Assembly: GCF_048128805.1 (NCBI RefSeq)
Contig: NC_136006.1
Location: forward strand, 8,852,179-8,916,178
DNA: 64,000 bases
Reading direction: 5' to 3'
Source of the DNA: Centroberyx gerrardi
Taxonomy: Eukaryota; Chordata; Actinopteri; Beryciformes; Berycidae
Shown piece by piece: positions 11,001-26,000 of this stretch (within the stretch, counting starts at the first letter, position 1; the number at the start of each line of letters is the position of its first letter). The notes below the pieces were generated by a model. It saw only the letters and a program-made list of their open reading frames with translations. It searched no databases and had not been told where the DNA came from. The position numbers and the translations under genes are program-made.

Positions 11001-14000
11001 CCTGGAGTGTTTACAATATAGCGTCATTTGTGGTAACCTCAGTGATAACACTGATATATGTAAAATCACTGCTAATGCAACTAATGTGCTATTATATCTA
11101 CCAATACACAATACACAGGATGTGATGTAACTATTCCTTGTGCTATTTAGGGTGAGCGTCCATATAGAAACCTGGCTTTTCCATAGAAATCCCCTTAAAT
11201 TAAAGGTTGAGGATTTATAGATGCCTATCCTATAAATCATTAATCAATCACCCTCTCTGAAGAAGTTCCAAACATTTTCATGCCAGTGTTTTTTTTTTTC
11301 CTCAGAAATTGTCACCAGCCTCCTTGTTGTCAATGCGAATGCAAGTCAATGGGATATGAAACCATTGCTGTCAAAATCACATGCACGCAATTAAATATTC
11401 CTATAGTTGTGAATTGGTTGTAGGGCTGTTAGAATGGGAGTGGATGTGATTTTTGAGGGGAATAGTCAAAAATCATCACATCATCATATAATTTAATTCA
11501 TACACACAAGTTTGGTCTTAAAACACACATTCGGATTTGTTCTTTGGTGCACACAAAATGTACAACAATTCGAGACCACATCTACTTGCGTAAATAGTTA
11601 GTTAGATAGTAAATTAATTTTGAATGCACGCTGCAGCTCAGATCATTTTCAGACATTCATCAATTTTCAGATGGTATAAGAACAAATTCTACTTTGTTTT
11701 GCTGTTGACATTTCATCAGTTATAAATAATATATTCAGAGCAATATGGAGCTTTTATTATAACTAGTTATAAAAACATTTGATTGAGCTTTTTCAACCTG
11801 TAACCCAAATTGAATGATTTTAATGACCTCATCTGAACATATAGTTGTGAGTTTGTGAACCTTTCGGAATTGCCTGGATTCCTGCATTAATTTCTCCTAA
11901 AATGAGGTCTGATCTTCAGCTGAGTCAAATAATAGATAAACACAGTCTGAATAAACAAATAACACACAAACAGTTGTGCTTTTTCATGTCTTTATCAGAG
12001 ACATTGTTGAAGCATTCACAATCTAGGATGGAAAACGTATGAACCTCTTGGATAAAGCATTCTATGAAAGGAAGTAATTGGAGTCAGGTATTTCAGCCAA
12101 TGCGATGAGATTCAGGTCTGGGTTAAAAGATCTCTAATGACTCGGGCCTCCGTCGATCAGCAGTCAGGCAGAAAGTGAAGTGAGGAAAGTGAAGAAAAAG
12201 TGAAGAAAGTCAGCATTGTTGCTACTCTCCCTAGGACCGGGCGCTCCGTACAATGCTCAAGGGAGTAATGGCTACGGATCTGCGGGAATCTCTTGCACTT
12301 GCTAATATCTGTGTTCATGAGTCCACTATAAGAAAAACACTGAACTGGAGTGGTGTTTATGGAAGGATATCACGAAGGAAACCACTGCTCTCTATCTAGC
12401 TCTCTAACTTTTTGGCAAAAAGACACATTGCTATATTTGGAGGAGAAAAAAAAGACTGAATACCAACACCAAAACCTCATCCGAACCATGAAGCATGGTG
12501 GAGGGAGCGTCATGGTTTGGGGCTGCTTTGCTGCCTCAGGGCTTGGACAGATCGCAGTCATTGAGGGATCAATGAATTCCATATTGTAGAAGGAAATTGT
12601 ACAGGAGAAAAAGAGAATACGGGTCTGCAAATGAACAGCATGGACTGCAAAGTGTTTCTCTTGAGGAGCTTTTGTTGATGCCCATTAGCGATGGGAGCAG
12701 TTAAACGACTAGTCCATTAGTTGCTGGGTGAAGTAGTCGACAATTGGAGATTTTATATTTGTTAACTTTACGAGGGGAAAAAAATCAGGGTTGTACAGAG
12801 GTTGCGTACTTTTGGTATACACAATAAAAAAGCCAGTCAGTTATGCTTGTTTTTGGCCCATTTTAGACAAGTTGTTTGGTCTGTTACATAACTTTAACTT
12901 CGAGAGGATTGTGGCTGCAAAGAATAACTGGACACAAATTGAACAGAAGAACAACTAATGTGGAAATGTCGTGTAGGCTTGGTGGGTTTGGGGCCATTGG
13001 ACAGTGTGCTGCTCTGCTACAGCTGACCAAGTAGGTTGGTAAGCTGACTCGGGGCATTACGGACCAAAAATTAAGTGGTTTGTTTCTTTGTTTGTCTGTT
13101 TTGTATATTGTTTTTTTTTTTCTCTCCTTTTTTTTATTTTCTTTCATTCATTTCCTTTATTTTACCAGGTAGGTTATTGAGAACACATTCTCTAATCTCT
13201 AATAATCTATACCCGACCAACAAGAATGTGGTATTATCTTGGTACGTTTTTCTTGCTGGGTTTTTGTGTTTGTGATTTTGCAATCTAAATGTGGATAGAA
13301 GGTACATCAGCAATTTTTTGTAACATGGATCAGTCATACAGCACACGTAATTGTACGCACAACTGTGCATGGAGTACATTATATGAAAATGGATAATTAT
13401 GTTAAATGCATTACGTGGAACATTAATGGCTGTGGGAATCCAATCAAAATAAATACGATTTTGACATACCTTAAGCATAGACAGGCTGATGTAGCATTTA
13501 TACAGGAAACACATCTCAAAGATACTGAAGCTCTTAAATTTAAAAGAGATTGGGTTGGACATGTATTCTACACATCATTCTCCAGTAAGCAAAGTGGGGT
13601 AATGATTCTAATTAATAAAAATGTAACTTTCGTAATGCTCAAAGAATTTAAAGATAACGCTGGAAGGATTATTTGTATTGAAGCCCTTATCAATGGTATT
13701 AAAGTAGTGTTCTGCAATATATACGCACCAAATAAAGAGGATTCTGATTTTATCAATGAGACAAACAATACTCTGGGAAACATGGAGGGACAAATAATAT
13801 TAGCAGGCGACTTTAATCAAGTGATGGATGCTGCTCTTGATAAAAGTAAATATATCACCAGTACCAAGGGACAGGACAGCTATCCACATGTTAACAGAGG
13901 ATATGGGTTTAGTTGATATTTGGAGGTTGGTGAATCCATGTGAAAGGGAATATACATTTTATTCTCATTGTCACAAGTCTCATTCAAGAATAGACTTTTT

Positions 14001-17000
14001 TTCTAATATCAAACTCTCTGATTGAACAGGTAGTAGACTGTAAAATTGGTGCAATTGCATTGTCAGACCACGCACCTGTAGAACTTTATATTAATTTAAA
14101 TGCAGAAACAAGTAGGAAAGGAAGATGGAGGATGAATACCATACTATTACAGGATGAGACATTTAGCAGAATGTTGGCTGAGGACCTGACTTTTTTCTTT
14201 GAACATAATAAAGGGACTACAGAAAAGTTATCTATAGTATGGGAAGCCTCCAAGGCATATATATAAGAGGGAAAATGATTGCACAAACATCTAAAAGAAA
14301 AAAGGAAAACCTTGAGCATTTAAGGAAATTAGAATTAGAAATCACTACAATGGAAAAAGATTTGGCAAGGCACTATTCTGATGATCTGTACAGGGATATA
14401 TGTAAACTAAAATTTGAACTGCATAATATATATAATACAAAAGCAGAATATGCATTATTTAGATTGAGAACAAACTACTATGAAGGGGGCGAAAAAGCCG
14501 GTAGACTCCTTGCTCGACAGTTGAAACAACAGAATGCCTCTAATATTATTCCGGCAATAAAGAAGGGGCATTCATTGGTATACTCATCAAAGGAGATAAA
14601 CAAGGTTTTCCAACAGTTTTATGATCATTTATATACATCTTCAATTAGCCCTGAACAAGAGCAGTTGCAAATATTTTTCTCTAATATGGATATGCCTAAC
14701 TTGTCACCAGAACAGGTCAGATTCTTGGACACTCCAATTACACAGGATGAAGTCAGGGTTGCCATAATGTCAATGAAAGTAGGGAAATCACCAGGTGTAG
14801 ATGGCTTTCCAAGTGAATACTATAAAAAATACATTGACATAATTTCTCCTATATTGACTGAAGTATATTTAGAGGCATTTGAAACTGGATTTCTACCCAA
14901 CACATTTAATGAGGTACTGATAACATTGATCCCTAAAAAAGACAGAGACATAACTGAACCCTCTAATTTTAGACCAATCAGTCTCATTAATGTAGATTGT
15001 AAAATACTAACTAAAATATTAGCTTCACGCTTAGAAAGTGTCTTGCCAAGCATAATTCACACTGATCAGGTAGGCTTCATTAAGGGAAGATCATCTGCTG
15101 ACAACATGAGACGAATGTTAATGTGGACAAACTCTTCAGACAAATTCCCAATCGCCGCTGTTTCCCTGGACGCTGAAAAAGCTAGGGTTGAGTGGAGTTT
15201 CCTAACCACTGCCCTGTCATATTTTGGATTTGACCCTAGCTTTAAAACATGGATTAGGATACTTTATAAAAACCCAAAGGCTGCTGTAATAACAAATGGT
15301 ATAATTTCATCATTTTTTAATACATCAAGAGGAACTCCCCAAGGATGTTCTCTCTCCCCATTACTCTTCACCATTGTTCTAGAACCTTTAGCAACTGCGA
15401 TAAGAGCAAATTCGAGAATTAAAGGAGTAGAAGGAGGGGGGAAGGAACACAGATTAATGTTATTTGCCGATGACATTTTATTACTGTCTAGGGACCCATT
15501 AATGGATACCATCCAGTCATATTCAATGTTATCTGGTTATAAAATCAATTGGAGTAAATCTGAGGCCAATATCCAAATTTTGCCATTCAAATACTAACTA
15601 ATTTCAACTTTAGATGGGTCCCAAATGGGATGAAATATCTAGGAACTAAATGAAGCCAAAATTTGGATGAAATGATGATGTTGAATTTTGAACCTCTAAT
15701 TAACAAAATCAAAACTTTGGATAAATGGAAAAAATTAAGGCTCTCCTTATGGGGAAAAACAAATGTAATTAAGATGGTGGTAGTGCCTCAATTTAACTAT
15801 TTGTCAATGATGTTACAGATGACTATACCAGATCTTGTTTTCAAGCAATACGATAAGATTATCAAAGATTTCCTTTGGGAAGGGAAGAGGCCCAGAATTA
15901 AAATGAGTAAAATGTGTTCTCCAAGGGAAAGGAGTGGCCTTGGATTACCAGATGTGAGGATGTATAACTTATCTTTCGAAATAGCTAAGTTGGCCAAACA
16001 TTGTTGTGGAGAAGATTTACGGATGGACTGGGTAACTATAGAGCAAAAGTTGTTATTGCCATATCGCCCTATTGATGTTCTTTCTCAGCGTTCAGGAAAT
16101 CAGTTAAAGTCAAACTCAAACCCTGTTTTATCCCACTCAACGGAGATTTGGAGTAAAATTCATAAAATAGGCAAAATATCTCTCTTTAAACAATCCTATG
16201 CCTCACTTTGGTACAATCCAGAAATACGGATAGGGAAAAAAACGGTGTATTGGAAACAGTGGCAGTCCACAGGGGTTAATACTGTAGGTGTATGCGAATG
16301 GGGTATTTATGTCATATTCTGATTTAATTAAGAAATATAAGTTTGAAGGCAAAAGAAACTTTTGGAAATGCCTACAAATACGGAGTTGTATTAGTAGTAA
16401 GTTTAATTTTAACCTCAATGAGGAAAATTTTTTGTTGCAGTACTTAAAATTACCACGTGAATCCCAAAAAGCATCGGTTTTCTACAGGAAATGTAATCAG
16501 TTATTTGGAGATTCATGTAATAACCTCAGAATAATATGGCAGAAAGATCTTGGGTGTAATATTGAGAATAACGATTGGTTAAGAATTCTGTCAAATACTG
16601 GCAAAAATATTAATCAGAGGAAAATTCATCCATTACAAGATAGTACATAGATATTATTGGATACCATCTAGGCTCTACAGAACGGGACTAGTAACTAACG
16701 ATTTATGTTGGAAATGTCAAAAGGACACAGGTACTTTTTTACATATGATTTGGGAGTGTTCTTTGGTTTATACATTTTGGTGTAAGATTCTGGGAACCTT
16801 GGAGAAATGGCTTGGATCAACATTGCCTCCACATCCACTACTATGTCTTTTAGGGGACAGGACAGCTATACCAAACGTTACCAATAATGAGTTCACCCTT
16901 ATAATGATTGGTAATATTACAGCAGCTAGGATGATATTACGCAATTGGAAATGTTCGAGATCCCCTGATATGAAAGAGTGGATGGATGCAATGATTGAAA

Positions 17001-20000
17001 TAGCAGCATATGAGAATATGTTAGGTAGGATCAATGGTAATGGAAAAATGAAGGAAACCTGGGACCATTTTTGGCATCATGTAAAACTGTAATAAGTCTC
17101 AAGCATGGTAGGCTTGCTACTGCTGGGCAGAGGTCCTGTACCCTGAGAGTTATTTATTTAGGAGGAGTTAATAGTAATCTCCTATTCACATGGAAGCCTA
17201 TGTATTTCTGAGGGACTGCATTGGATTTGGGGTGGTAACATGGTCTATGATACACAGAGAGAAACATCGTACATTTTGTTACGGATGGAAATGTGACAAT
17301 ATGGGGGTGCAGGGCTTCTGCTCAACAGCAGCAACAGATAGAAGTGTTGGGCATTTGCATGAACATAAAGTGCATACTTACTTTGAATTATTATTATTAT
17401 TTATTTATTTATTTTTGATTGTTCTTATAGTGCTATGACTGTCCTAACACTAACAATAGCTTGTACAACTGTGATGTACCTTGTAATATTGTAATATTGA
17501 ATATTGTATACAATATTAACAATAAAAAACAATTTTATTTGAAAAAAAAAGATTAACCGGCAGTGGAATTAGTTAGTAATTAGAAATTCCCATCCCTTAC
17601 GCCCATTCCCACAGCTAACTGTTGGGTGTCCACAACACAACTATGGCTGACTGTGAACTTGAATTTGGCAGATTATGACGCCTGAGTAAGTTGCTGAACG
17701 CAGCTGCAGACCGGCCCCAGATTCTGTTTCAGGCTGCAGCCAGTTTGTACACAAAAGGGGATGGGGGTGGGGGGGGAGGGGTCACAGGAGGGACGAGTTG
17801 AGGGGTGAGTCAGGGAGGGGGGCACACGACCACCGTATAACTTTCATTGAAATCAATTTCGAGCTCGTCAAGGGAGGATAGTGCCCCCATTTTGTACCAT
17901 CAGCACTCGGTCGCCCCTATCCTGTATCTCGAACTTTGCTCTTCGGCCTGTGTCGTGTTTCACAGCTTCTTCAGGAACTGTTTACAGGAGTGATCCGTTT
18001 ACATGCGCCAAATTGCATATTTCATAGCTGAGACATGCCCTGCTACAGAGTGCATGCTTTTGGAAATCAACACCCGGGAGATATATTCACTGGTGGACGC
18101 TAACGACAAGCCCACCCATGGGTGTCAAAATATGTGTCCTGCTTTCATATCTTCAATTTTTTCAGATCTGACCGGATCATTACTTTCATGCAGTTCCACA
18201 AGCATGATTGGAAAGTTAATGTTATTACAATTGTCATGTATTAAGGATGTCAAATTGCTTTTGTATTCAATGTTACATATGCAAGATTATCCAAAACGCA
18301 ATAGATTCATTTTGGAAGAAAATCATGACTTTAGTTACCTGCTGTCCTTAAAAAAAAAAAAAAAGTAAAAGTAACATAATTTGTTTTAATTTTGTGACAC
18401 CGATCATTTTGTTACAAAAGGTGTCACTTTTTAAAAAATGATCACATTTTGGAACAAAACTTTTATTGTAAAATCCTGTGATAAGGACAATCTTTGCTAT
18501 ATTTTCTAGCTCCTGCCTGCTGCTTTCTTTCAGCATATTTCATTATTGACCCTTATGTATTGAACCCTCCACGTTCATTACATAATTTACCAGTATACCA
18601 TTTAGTGGGAGGTATTTTTCTAGGGGATCTTCAAGACCTGGACCAAATGAGAGTACAAAGTACAAAGTAGAACTTTTGGGCCACTGTTTGTAATGACATG
18701 AGTCTCTTAGCATTAGAATGTGTCATCTCAACTACTTCCACAGCAATATATGAATGTGAAAACATACAGCATGTTGAATTACTGATAGGGGCATAAAGTT
18801 GAATACTTGCAGAATCACAAGACATCTCAACATCTCTGCTGATGTTCCTTGCCCTGGTTTCTGAAATAGTCTAGTAAAGCTTGGACATAAAATGGGACAT
18901 TATTTCAGATTTCACTTCTGGGATTTGTACTGAAACATTTTGAACATTAAAACAGTAATTTACCACTGCCTCGTGCCCACATGTTGCTGAGTCTCTACAC
19001 AGACGAGGTATGAACCCCAGAGCCCAGGATTGGTGGCCCAGTTAGCTATCTTGACAGGTGGGTATGCAATCTGGTTTTCCTGATGTGGACTGATTGAAGT
19101 TGACTGGTGTCATATTGTTCCAGGTGGCGGTTTGGCAGAAGGCCAAGGCGGCCGATCACAGAAGTGCCCTCATAGCTACGCTGGGGCCCAGCGCTGTTGC
19201 CAACCTGCTCCCTTGCCACCATCACCAAGAGCAACCAGAGGTTAGTTGAGGGGAAAAATGCCAAGATGAGAAAGAACATGGAGCAGCTCTATTAGGCAGT
19301 TCTTGTCAAAATACTGTTCATCAATAACAAAATATTTTCAAGTGTAGGGACAGTACCAGAGTTTGTCAGTGTTTCATGCTTGTGTAACTATTCGAGAACT
19401 GCTTGCAAGGAGTATCTCGGACATCCCATAACAAAATATTGTTTATTAATTCCTGGTGGTCAGCAGTCCTAGTCAAAATATCATTTCACATTTTAGGAAA
19501 ATGCATGGCCAGTTTGATATAGTTTACCAGGCAATATAAAGCAGTTGGAGTTCAGTTGGAGTTCAGTCATATAACAGGTTTTAGGGTTCTCTTTTTTGAT
19601 TGGACAGGTATTTGTTACATCAGGTTTCGCATTTATCTGTTTTTATTGTTTCACATGGACCATAACTCAGCTGGACAAAGTCACCTCGAACATTGTAACA
19701 AATGATGCAGTGAATTTGGAGAGACCGCATGGAGTGCAGTGCACTCTGATGGATGAGCGTCATCGGCACATACCATTGCTGACCTGGCACAGAGCCGCAT
19801 GTTACCCCTCCCTGCCTATGCACACACACACCTCTTGGACTCCTTGCTCCCATACCGTTGCGTTCACTGCTCCCATGCCCTTTTGCCCTTCATTATGGAG
19901 GTATTATGGCAATTCAGCTGCAAAGACAGTCTTATCCCTCATAGGAATCTCACTGCAAAAAAAAATCCATTGTAACATGTTGTTTATTCTCATATCATAA

Positions 20001-23000
20001 GTCATTAAAACCCTAAGCAGGTTAAATTCTGTCAAGTGCGTGATATAATTGCACTTGTTTCCAATGCAGTTTCACTTGTTTCAGGACTTTTCTAGAAATA
20101 AGTGTCAACATCTTTGACATCGTGTGCCACTATTATTAAGAAAATGACAAGAAACAAGTTGATGTGCATTGGACATAAGTTAAATGGTCTCACCCCGATA
20201 ACTGATTTGTCTCACTGATTTTAGAAAAAGATTAAATGACTTGTTAAAATGGATATTTTTTGCAGTGAAAATCAGCACGCAAGTTATACTTGGCCGTGAG
20301 CTAATAACCTCATCATAAACGCCTGGTCTCAAGCCAGCAAATGTGGTCAGTTGGTGGCTAGCCAACTATTTCCTTGCCCTTTTCTCTTGTGTTTTTTCCT
20401 GATGAGGAGTGAGTGATTTTTCTTAGCCAAGCTTTGCTGTGCTGATCGTAATTGAATTACTGTTGAGCGGTAACTTTCTGCTTGGTCACGGTAGGTGTCA
20501 TGTGGCTGTTACCTGCCGCAAAGCTCCCAACTAATCTGGTCTGACAGATATGGAGCAGCCCTTTTCACCCCGTTTCTCTCTCCTTTTTCTCTTTGTTGTT
20601 GTTATTTTGCTGCAGCACTTTGGTGCCCAGTTATGAGAACAACCTTTCACCTTTTCCCCTTACTCCCTGTAGCAATGAAAGAGGACTTTTCTCCTCTCCG
20701 TCCCCGAGACCGAAGCTTAGCGATCACGGAATCCAGGTTGACAATCCCACAGGGGCCTCGCTCGGGGAGAGTTGTTGTAAGAGCCATTCCTCTGCAGAAC
20801 AAAATGTGACACTCCTTTTTGGCAGCGTGACTACACATAGCCACGGCCCTTCAGGGCCAAAGGTGCCATTCGTGCTCTCATAAAGTGACCCTAATGAGCA
20901 GAAATAGAGAGAAGCATATGTGCCCCAACCTGAAACTGCAGAGCATTTATTAACTTCATTGGCTTGCGTTGCTGCTAATAATGAGCCCTGGGCCATGTGA
21001 AAAAAAATGTGCGGGTATTCACCCCCTACAATCTGTAGAACATTAATAGCTTTCCATAATTTCAAACTAGCTTACATTCTTCATGGTGTTTTAACAGTCA
21101 TTGACATCATAACAGTTAAATTGTTCAGTTTTATGTCGAGTCATCTATTATAGCTCATGAGAACTGCCTCAGGTGTGATTCTAGGCGATCAGTCATCAGG
21201 TAAGATGCAAATCTTAATAGACAAATATTCAACAGCAGCTGGTTGGGCATGTTCAGTGTGAAGCCTGTGTGTAGGTGATACATATTGTGAGTGAACATCT
21301 TTTCTCCAACGTCATCACACTTCGGACTTCAGTCTTTCCTTGGTCATATTTCAGAAATAGCAATGAAATTAATCTTGACATTTGGTCAGCAAAAAATGTA
21401 TGAAATGAATGCAGTGAACTCTTTCGGGGATGAGACTCAGCTGCTCCTCCTAATTATGCTGTGGCACTGTATGCTGCTGCCAGGGCTGAGTGAATTAATG
21501 GCCTCATTCATGACTGCGCAGTCAGTGGACTGGATCCACCGTGTCACTCTAATTGTAAATGTTGTAATGGTAAAGTGTACGTAAAGTAAACCCCTGTTGT
21601 CCAGCGTTTCAAAACTAGTAATTAAGAGTGTTCGTTAAAGTCCAATTAGACGCCTCCTGTGCCAGCCAACTGCTGAGCATGTTAATTTGTTTACCCGGTG
21701 CATTTTGTGTATATCGAGTAATTTGAAGCTCTCATTTCAGAAAATTCCCTGTAATTCATTATTACAAGCGTTTTAGTGGGGTGTAACAGTTTGCCAGTGT
21801 GTTTAATTGGTTTGGATTAAGATATAATTTTGTCATAAATCATGGTTAGTAGGGATAATACTTACTCTAAAGATTGTGTATTTTCCGAACAGCTTTGGGA
21901 CACAACATTTGAATCAACAATTTTATGTATTATATACCTGACACACACCTTGTGGTTGTCTCTTGTTTTCTGTATTATTAATTACATTTTTTTTCTCTTA
22001 GATTTTGTTAGATGGCTTCTTTCCCAAGCCTGGAGCGGATTACTGTTCTACAAGCTCAACTAGCCACGACAAAACATTCATATTTGTCAACAACCGGCCT
22101 GTCCACCAAAAAGACATAATGAAGGTAGAATAATGGTCGATAAATCAATAGAATAAATGTGATACAGACAATATTTTGCTTTGACGGAGCCTAATACCAT
22201 TCTTTTCTGTGGTGTTTCCCTATCGTCTACAATTATCATCCTGATTCAACTCTGTGATTGATCATCAGTTGTTGCGTCAACACTACACGGCTCAGTATCC
22301 GGCAGACTCAACCCGAAATCGCTACCCCAACCTCCTGCTTAAAATCACTGTCCCGCCCTCCTCAGTGGACGTCAATCTGACACCAGACAAGACCCAAGTT
22401 CTTCTTCACAACAAGGTGGCTATTATCATTTTCTACCTTTTTAAAAAGGGCTAGTGTTTTAAACGATACCGTGAGTATAGTTAATCAAAATGTTGATCAA
22501 AAGAACACTTTTTTTGGTCAGAATCTGTAGGCTGCCATGTAAATTTCAGGCACTTTTTGATTAATTCAGCAACAGGGAACATTTCAGTCATGGTACAGTC
22601 TTGATCTTCGTTTGCAAAATGAACCGAAAACCTTGCCTAGACCTTGTTAATGGAGATTAACTTCTGTTCAGCATCAAGATGTTGCTTGCCAACTGTCTGC
22701 TGTCTGCCATTCAGGAGGCTGTGCTGACTGCAGTGGAGGTATTGCTGGTTTCTCTCTATGGCTACCGGCCTACCGCCGAGCCCCGACCTGGGGACCAACT
22801 CAGCCATGATGCATCTTCCTCACCACCCGGTCCCTTGCAGGCTGAGGCTTCACTAGCAGCCAACAGAGGAAGTGCAGAGCGGGACGACAGTCTCACTGAA
22901 CGTGATGTGGACGTCGTCAAAGCTGCACCCAAACGCTGTGACGCAGCTCTGTCAACAGGGACGAGCACTGAGGCATCACTGGACCACCAGACCACAAACA

Positions 23001-26000
23001 GCAGCTCGTCTTCCTCTGTAGCAGAGGACTGGATTGTCAACCAGGTCCCAGGAGGGCTGGAGTGTAACTTCTCCCTCTTTGATGATGAAATGGCTCTGAG
23101 CGGCACAACAGAAACAGGTTCAGCATGCAAGTCTCCTGAGAGACTCGTGGACAACGCGGAGTTAGCCGCAGACACAAGCAAAGACCAGATATCAGCTGAG
23201 GACTGGAGCAGGGGGACTGCGTTGACGGACCCCTTAACAGGAGACACCCTGCAGCCCGTCAAAATCCACCAACCCTCCAGGCACGATAACTCTGACTCGG
23301 CTGAGGTCAAGGGTCACAGCAGCCTGAACAAAAAGATGCTCAATGCCATAACGGAGAAACGGGCTGCTCTGACGGCCTACGACCTGATCAGCAACCGGGC
23401 CATGAGGGCACCGCTGTCCCCCGCCGCGCTGTTCGAGAAGGAGGCCAGAGCGGACGTCCTGAGGGAGAAACCCACAGCCAGCCTCCAGGATATCAGCGCC
23501 GCCGTTCACGAGAGATGGAAAAACCTGGGGGAGGAAGACCGTAAGAAGTGAGTTTCCAGACCTTCGCCTTCCAAGCAGTTGTTTCCATTTCTTGTTATTT
23601 GCAAGGCAGAGAGAGGGGAAAAAAGATTGACCTGTCATTTGCATGTGTAAAACATAGCCTGGAAATTTTGTTGATATGAGCTATGTTTTTATTTTCCAGA
23701 CAACTGTGCCTAATATTAGGTTAGGTAGGCAACATTTTCCACAGTAAAACAGGTATTCTGCATGATGAAATGTCTTCCCTGTTTCCAAAGTATGCCATGT
23801 ATCCAGAGCGTTCGCAAGTCTTACGTTCATCGCTGGTTTCATTTAACATTCATTGAACATTTAACCCCAAAACTACCCATTAGGATTACTTTTGTTTCCT
23901 AAAGGTAAAGGCATTCACAGTGGCACCAAGAAGACAAATATTGATTCATGTGAAATTGATTAATATGATCCTATGTCTCCCAATTTTCAAATTCATCCAA
24001 CGTACGTGTACATTAGATGAGCACAGCGACAAGTGGATTTTTCACCTAAATCATACAGCCTTTCTAACCTTACTGTGATTTTTCGTCACACCCAAAAAAT
24101 TCCATACATGAGATGACTCTTTGTCCATCTAAAATCTCCCCTATGTTTACTTCTTAAGTGATACAAAGAGTGGCACCTAGTTGGCTAGCCAAGAACAGAA
24201 TCGGCCCAGAACAGATGGAGGTAATGAGCATTTGTGTTTGACCCCTGCTCCCTTCAAAGTCAAAGGATTTACATCAATGAACAGAAGACAGGGATGGATT
24301 GAAAAAGAGTTATTGGAAAAAAATGCCCAGGCAATCAGATGGATATGCAGTTTTTGTAGGGAACCTAGCCAATCCATTCTCCATGTTCAAGGTGTGCTTT
24401 TTTTTCTTTTTCTTTTTTTAGAGCTAAGCATTTTATTCACTTGTGCTGGGAACAAAATATTTATGAAATGATATGAGGAGGCCAGAGAGCATAGTGCAAT
24501 GCACAGGGCATGAGCAAGTCGTCTTTACCTTTTCACTCTATGGATTGCATCAAAACCATATATCAAATAGGCCTATAAGTAAATCCTGTCACGCAGTCAT
24601 TAGTAACTTCTAACAATATCCAGATGCACACAGACACGCCAGTAAAAGAAAGTACAAACTGTGCTATCTTCTGATCTCTATCCACTCAGCTAGCATCATG
24701 GAATAACACCATTACACTGCACTGAAAGCACTTCAACCCAATTATGTTAGATTACTGCATACCAATTTAAAGTAATTGCAAGGGTGGAAAATGTGTATCA
24801 GCAGTACTCGGGGCCTTATATAAGGTATGGAAGAGTGTATGGAAAAAGACATCTGTTTAGAATCCTGCCTTGCGTTACTGCTGTCTTAAACATGAAATAA
24901 GATGCGGCAAATATTTGGCTCCTTTCACCGCCACTGTTAAGTGGCACACCACTTCTAGGAATCATACTTACACGAGTTCACGAAACAGGTCAGTTGAATA
25001 ATGGGGTGCTGAAGTGTAAGCCTTAATGCTTAACATATGAATATCTATGGAAGCATGAGTTGGCAAATCCCTATTTTGCCCAGGAAAGTATTGTGTCCGA
25101 GCAGCCTATGTATGCCAGATTCTCAAGCAACAAGTATGACGCAAGTTGGTCCCAGTAGCTAAATTCTTTTTTTTGAAACTTAAATAGTCACTAGACAACA
25201 ACAGACAACAGATAGATGGCAGCTTAGCAGCTGTACTACACAGAAGAAATTGCTGAAACTAACTGACTAGTTAGTTATCAATAGACACAATATATGAAAC
25301 AAGAACTGTCTGGCCTGTCAGCAGTCTGAATCACTTCTTTCAAATGAAGGCGTTTGGGTTTGTAACTAGTATCAGGGAGGGTTAACATGATAAACTGGAA
25401 TAGCTTTAATTCCAAAGAAAGATGGTATTCGCTGTTATTGCCACTCTTAATGACTGATTGATTGAACTCTGCAGGTATGAGGAGAAGGCAAAAAAGCACG
25501 TGGAGAACCACGACCACCGGACCAAGCTGGCCTCTGCTGAAGGCGTGCGAGCCCCCGAGAGGCAGCCGAGCGCTGGCACCCCAAGGAGCCATCTGCAGGG
25601 CCAGAAACGCAAGGCCCCGCTCTCCAACCAGCAGCTGCTAGACCAGCTCTTCACTGCACAGCCCCAGAAGAAGACGAGGAGCCCCGCGCCCAAGCCCTCG
25701 CACCCCCTCCCCTGCAGCGTGGCTGCCCTTCGGCTGCAGCTCCGCCGCCTCTCATCCCAGAGCCGCCCGGCACCGCGGGGCCTCCGTCTTGTAAACCGGC
25801 TGGCCTCTCAGAGTGCCTGGGTCGTTTTATGTGGTCGAAAGCTCATGTTGTTAAATCCAATTCGGGTGGAGGAGGCCTTGCTGTTTAAGAGACTTCTAGA
25901 GAATAATATACTTCCAGCAGTGAGTCTGCAGAACCCTATACAGTTAACAGATGGGTAACATATCACTCACTTCTCACCTACCAGCAAAATGCCAATCCTG

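Larger units (their letters stand above)
12687..17599. mobile_element. Probable hAT-type element split by a LINE insertion
   Basis: The left end AGCGATGGGAGCAGTTAAAC (from 12687) and the right end, ending AATTCCCATCCCTTA at 17599, look like diverged terminal inverted repeats sharing the GATGGGA core. They are flanked by TGCCCATT (12679-12686) and CGCCCATT (17600-17607), an 8-base pair with one mismatch, the target-duplication size of hAT transposons. Most of the interior is the later LINE. No transposase was recognised. The TIR match is short and imperfect, so this is tentative. Confidence 0.4.

Noticed and set aside
14239-15597. 452-codon frame considered as a host or domesticated gene
   Set aside because: It is the reverse transcriptase part of a LINE with frame breaks on both sides and an A-rich 3' tail.
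20495-20883. Two overlapping plus-strand open frames of about 100 codons
   Set aside because: No domain, no splice context and internal to PMS1 intron 5; likely chance frames over non-coding DNA.
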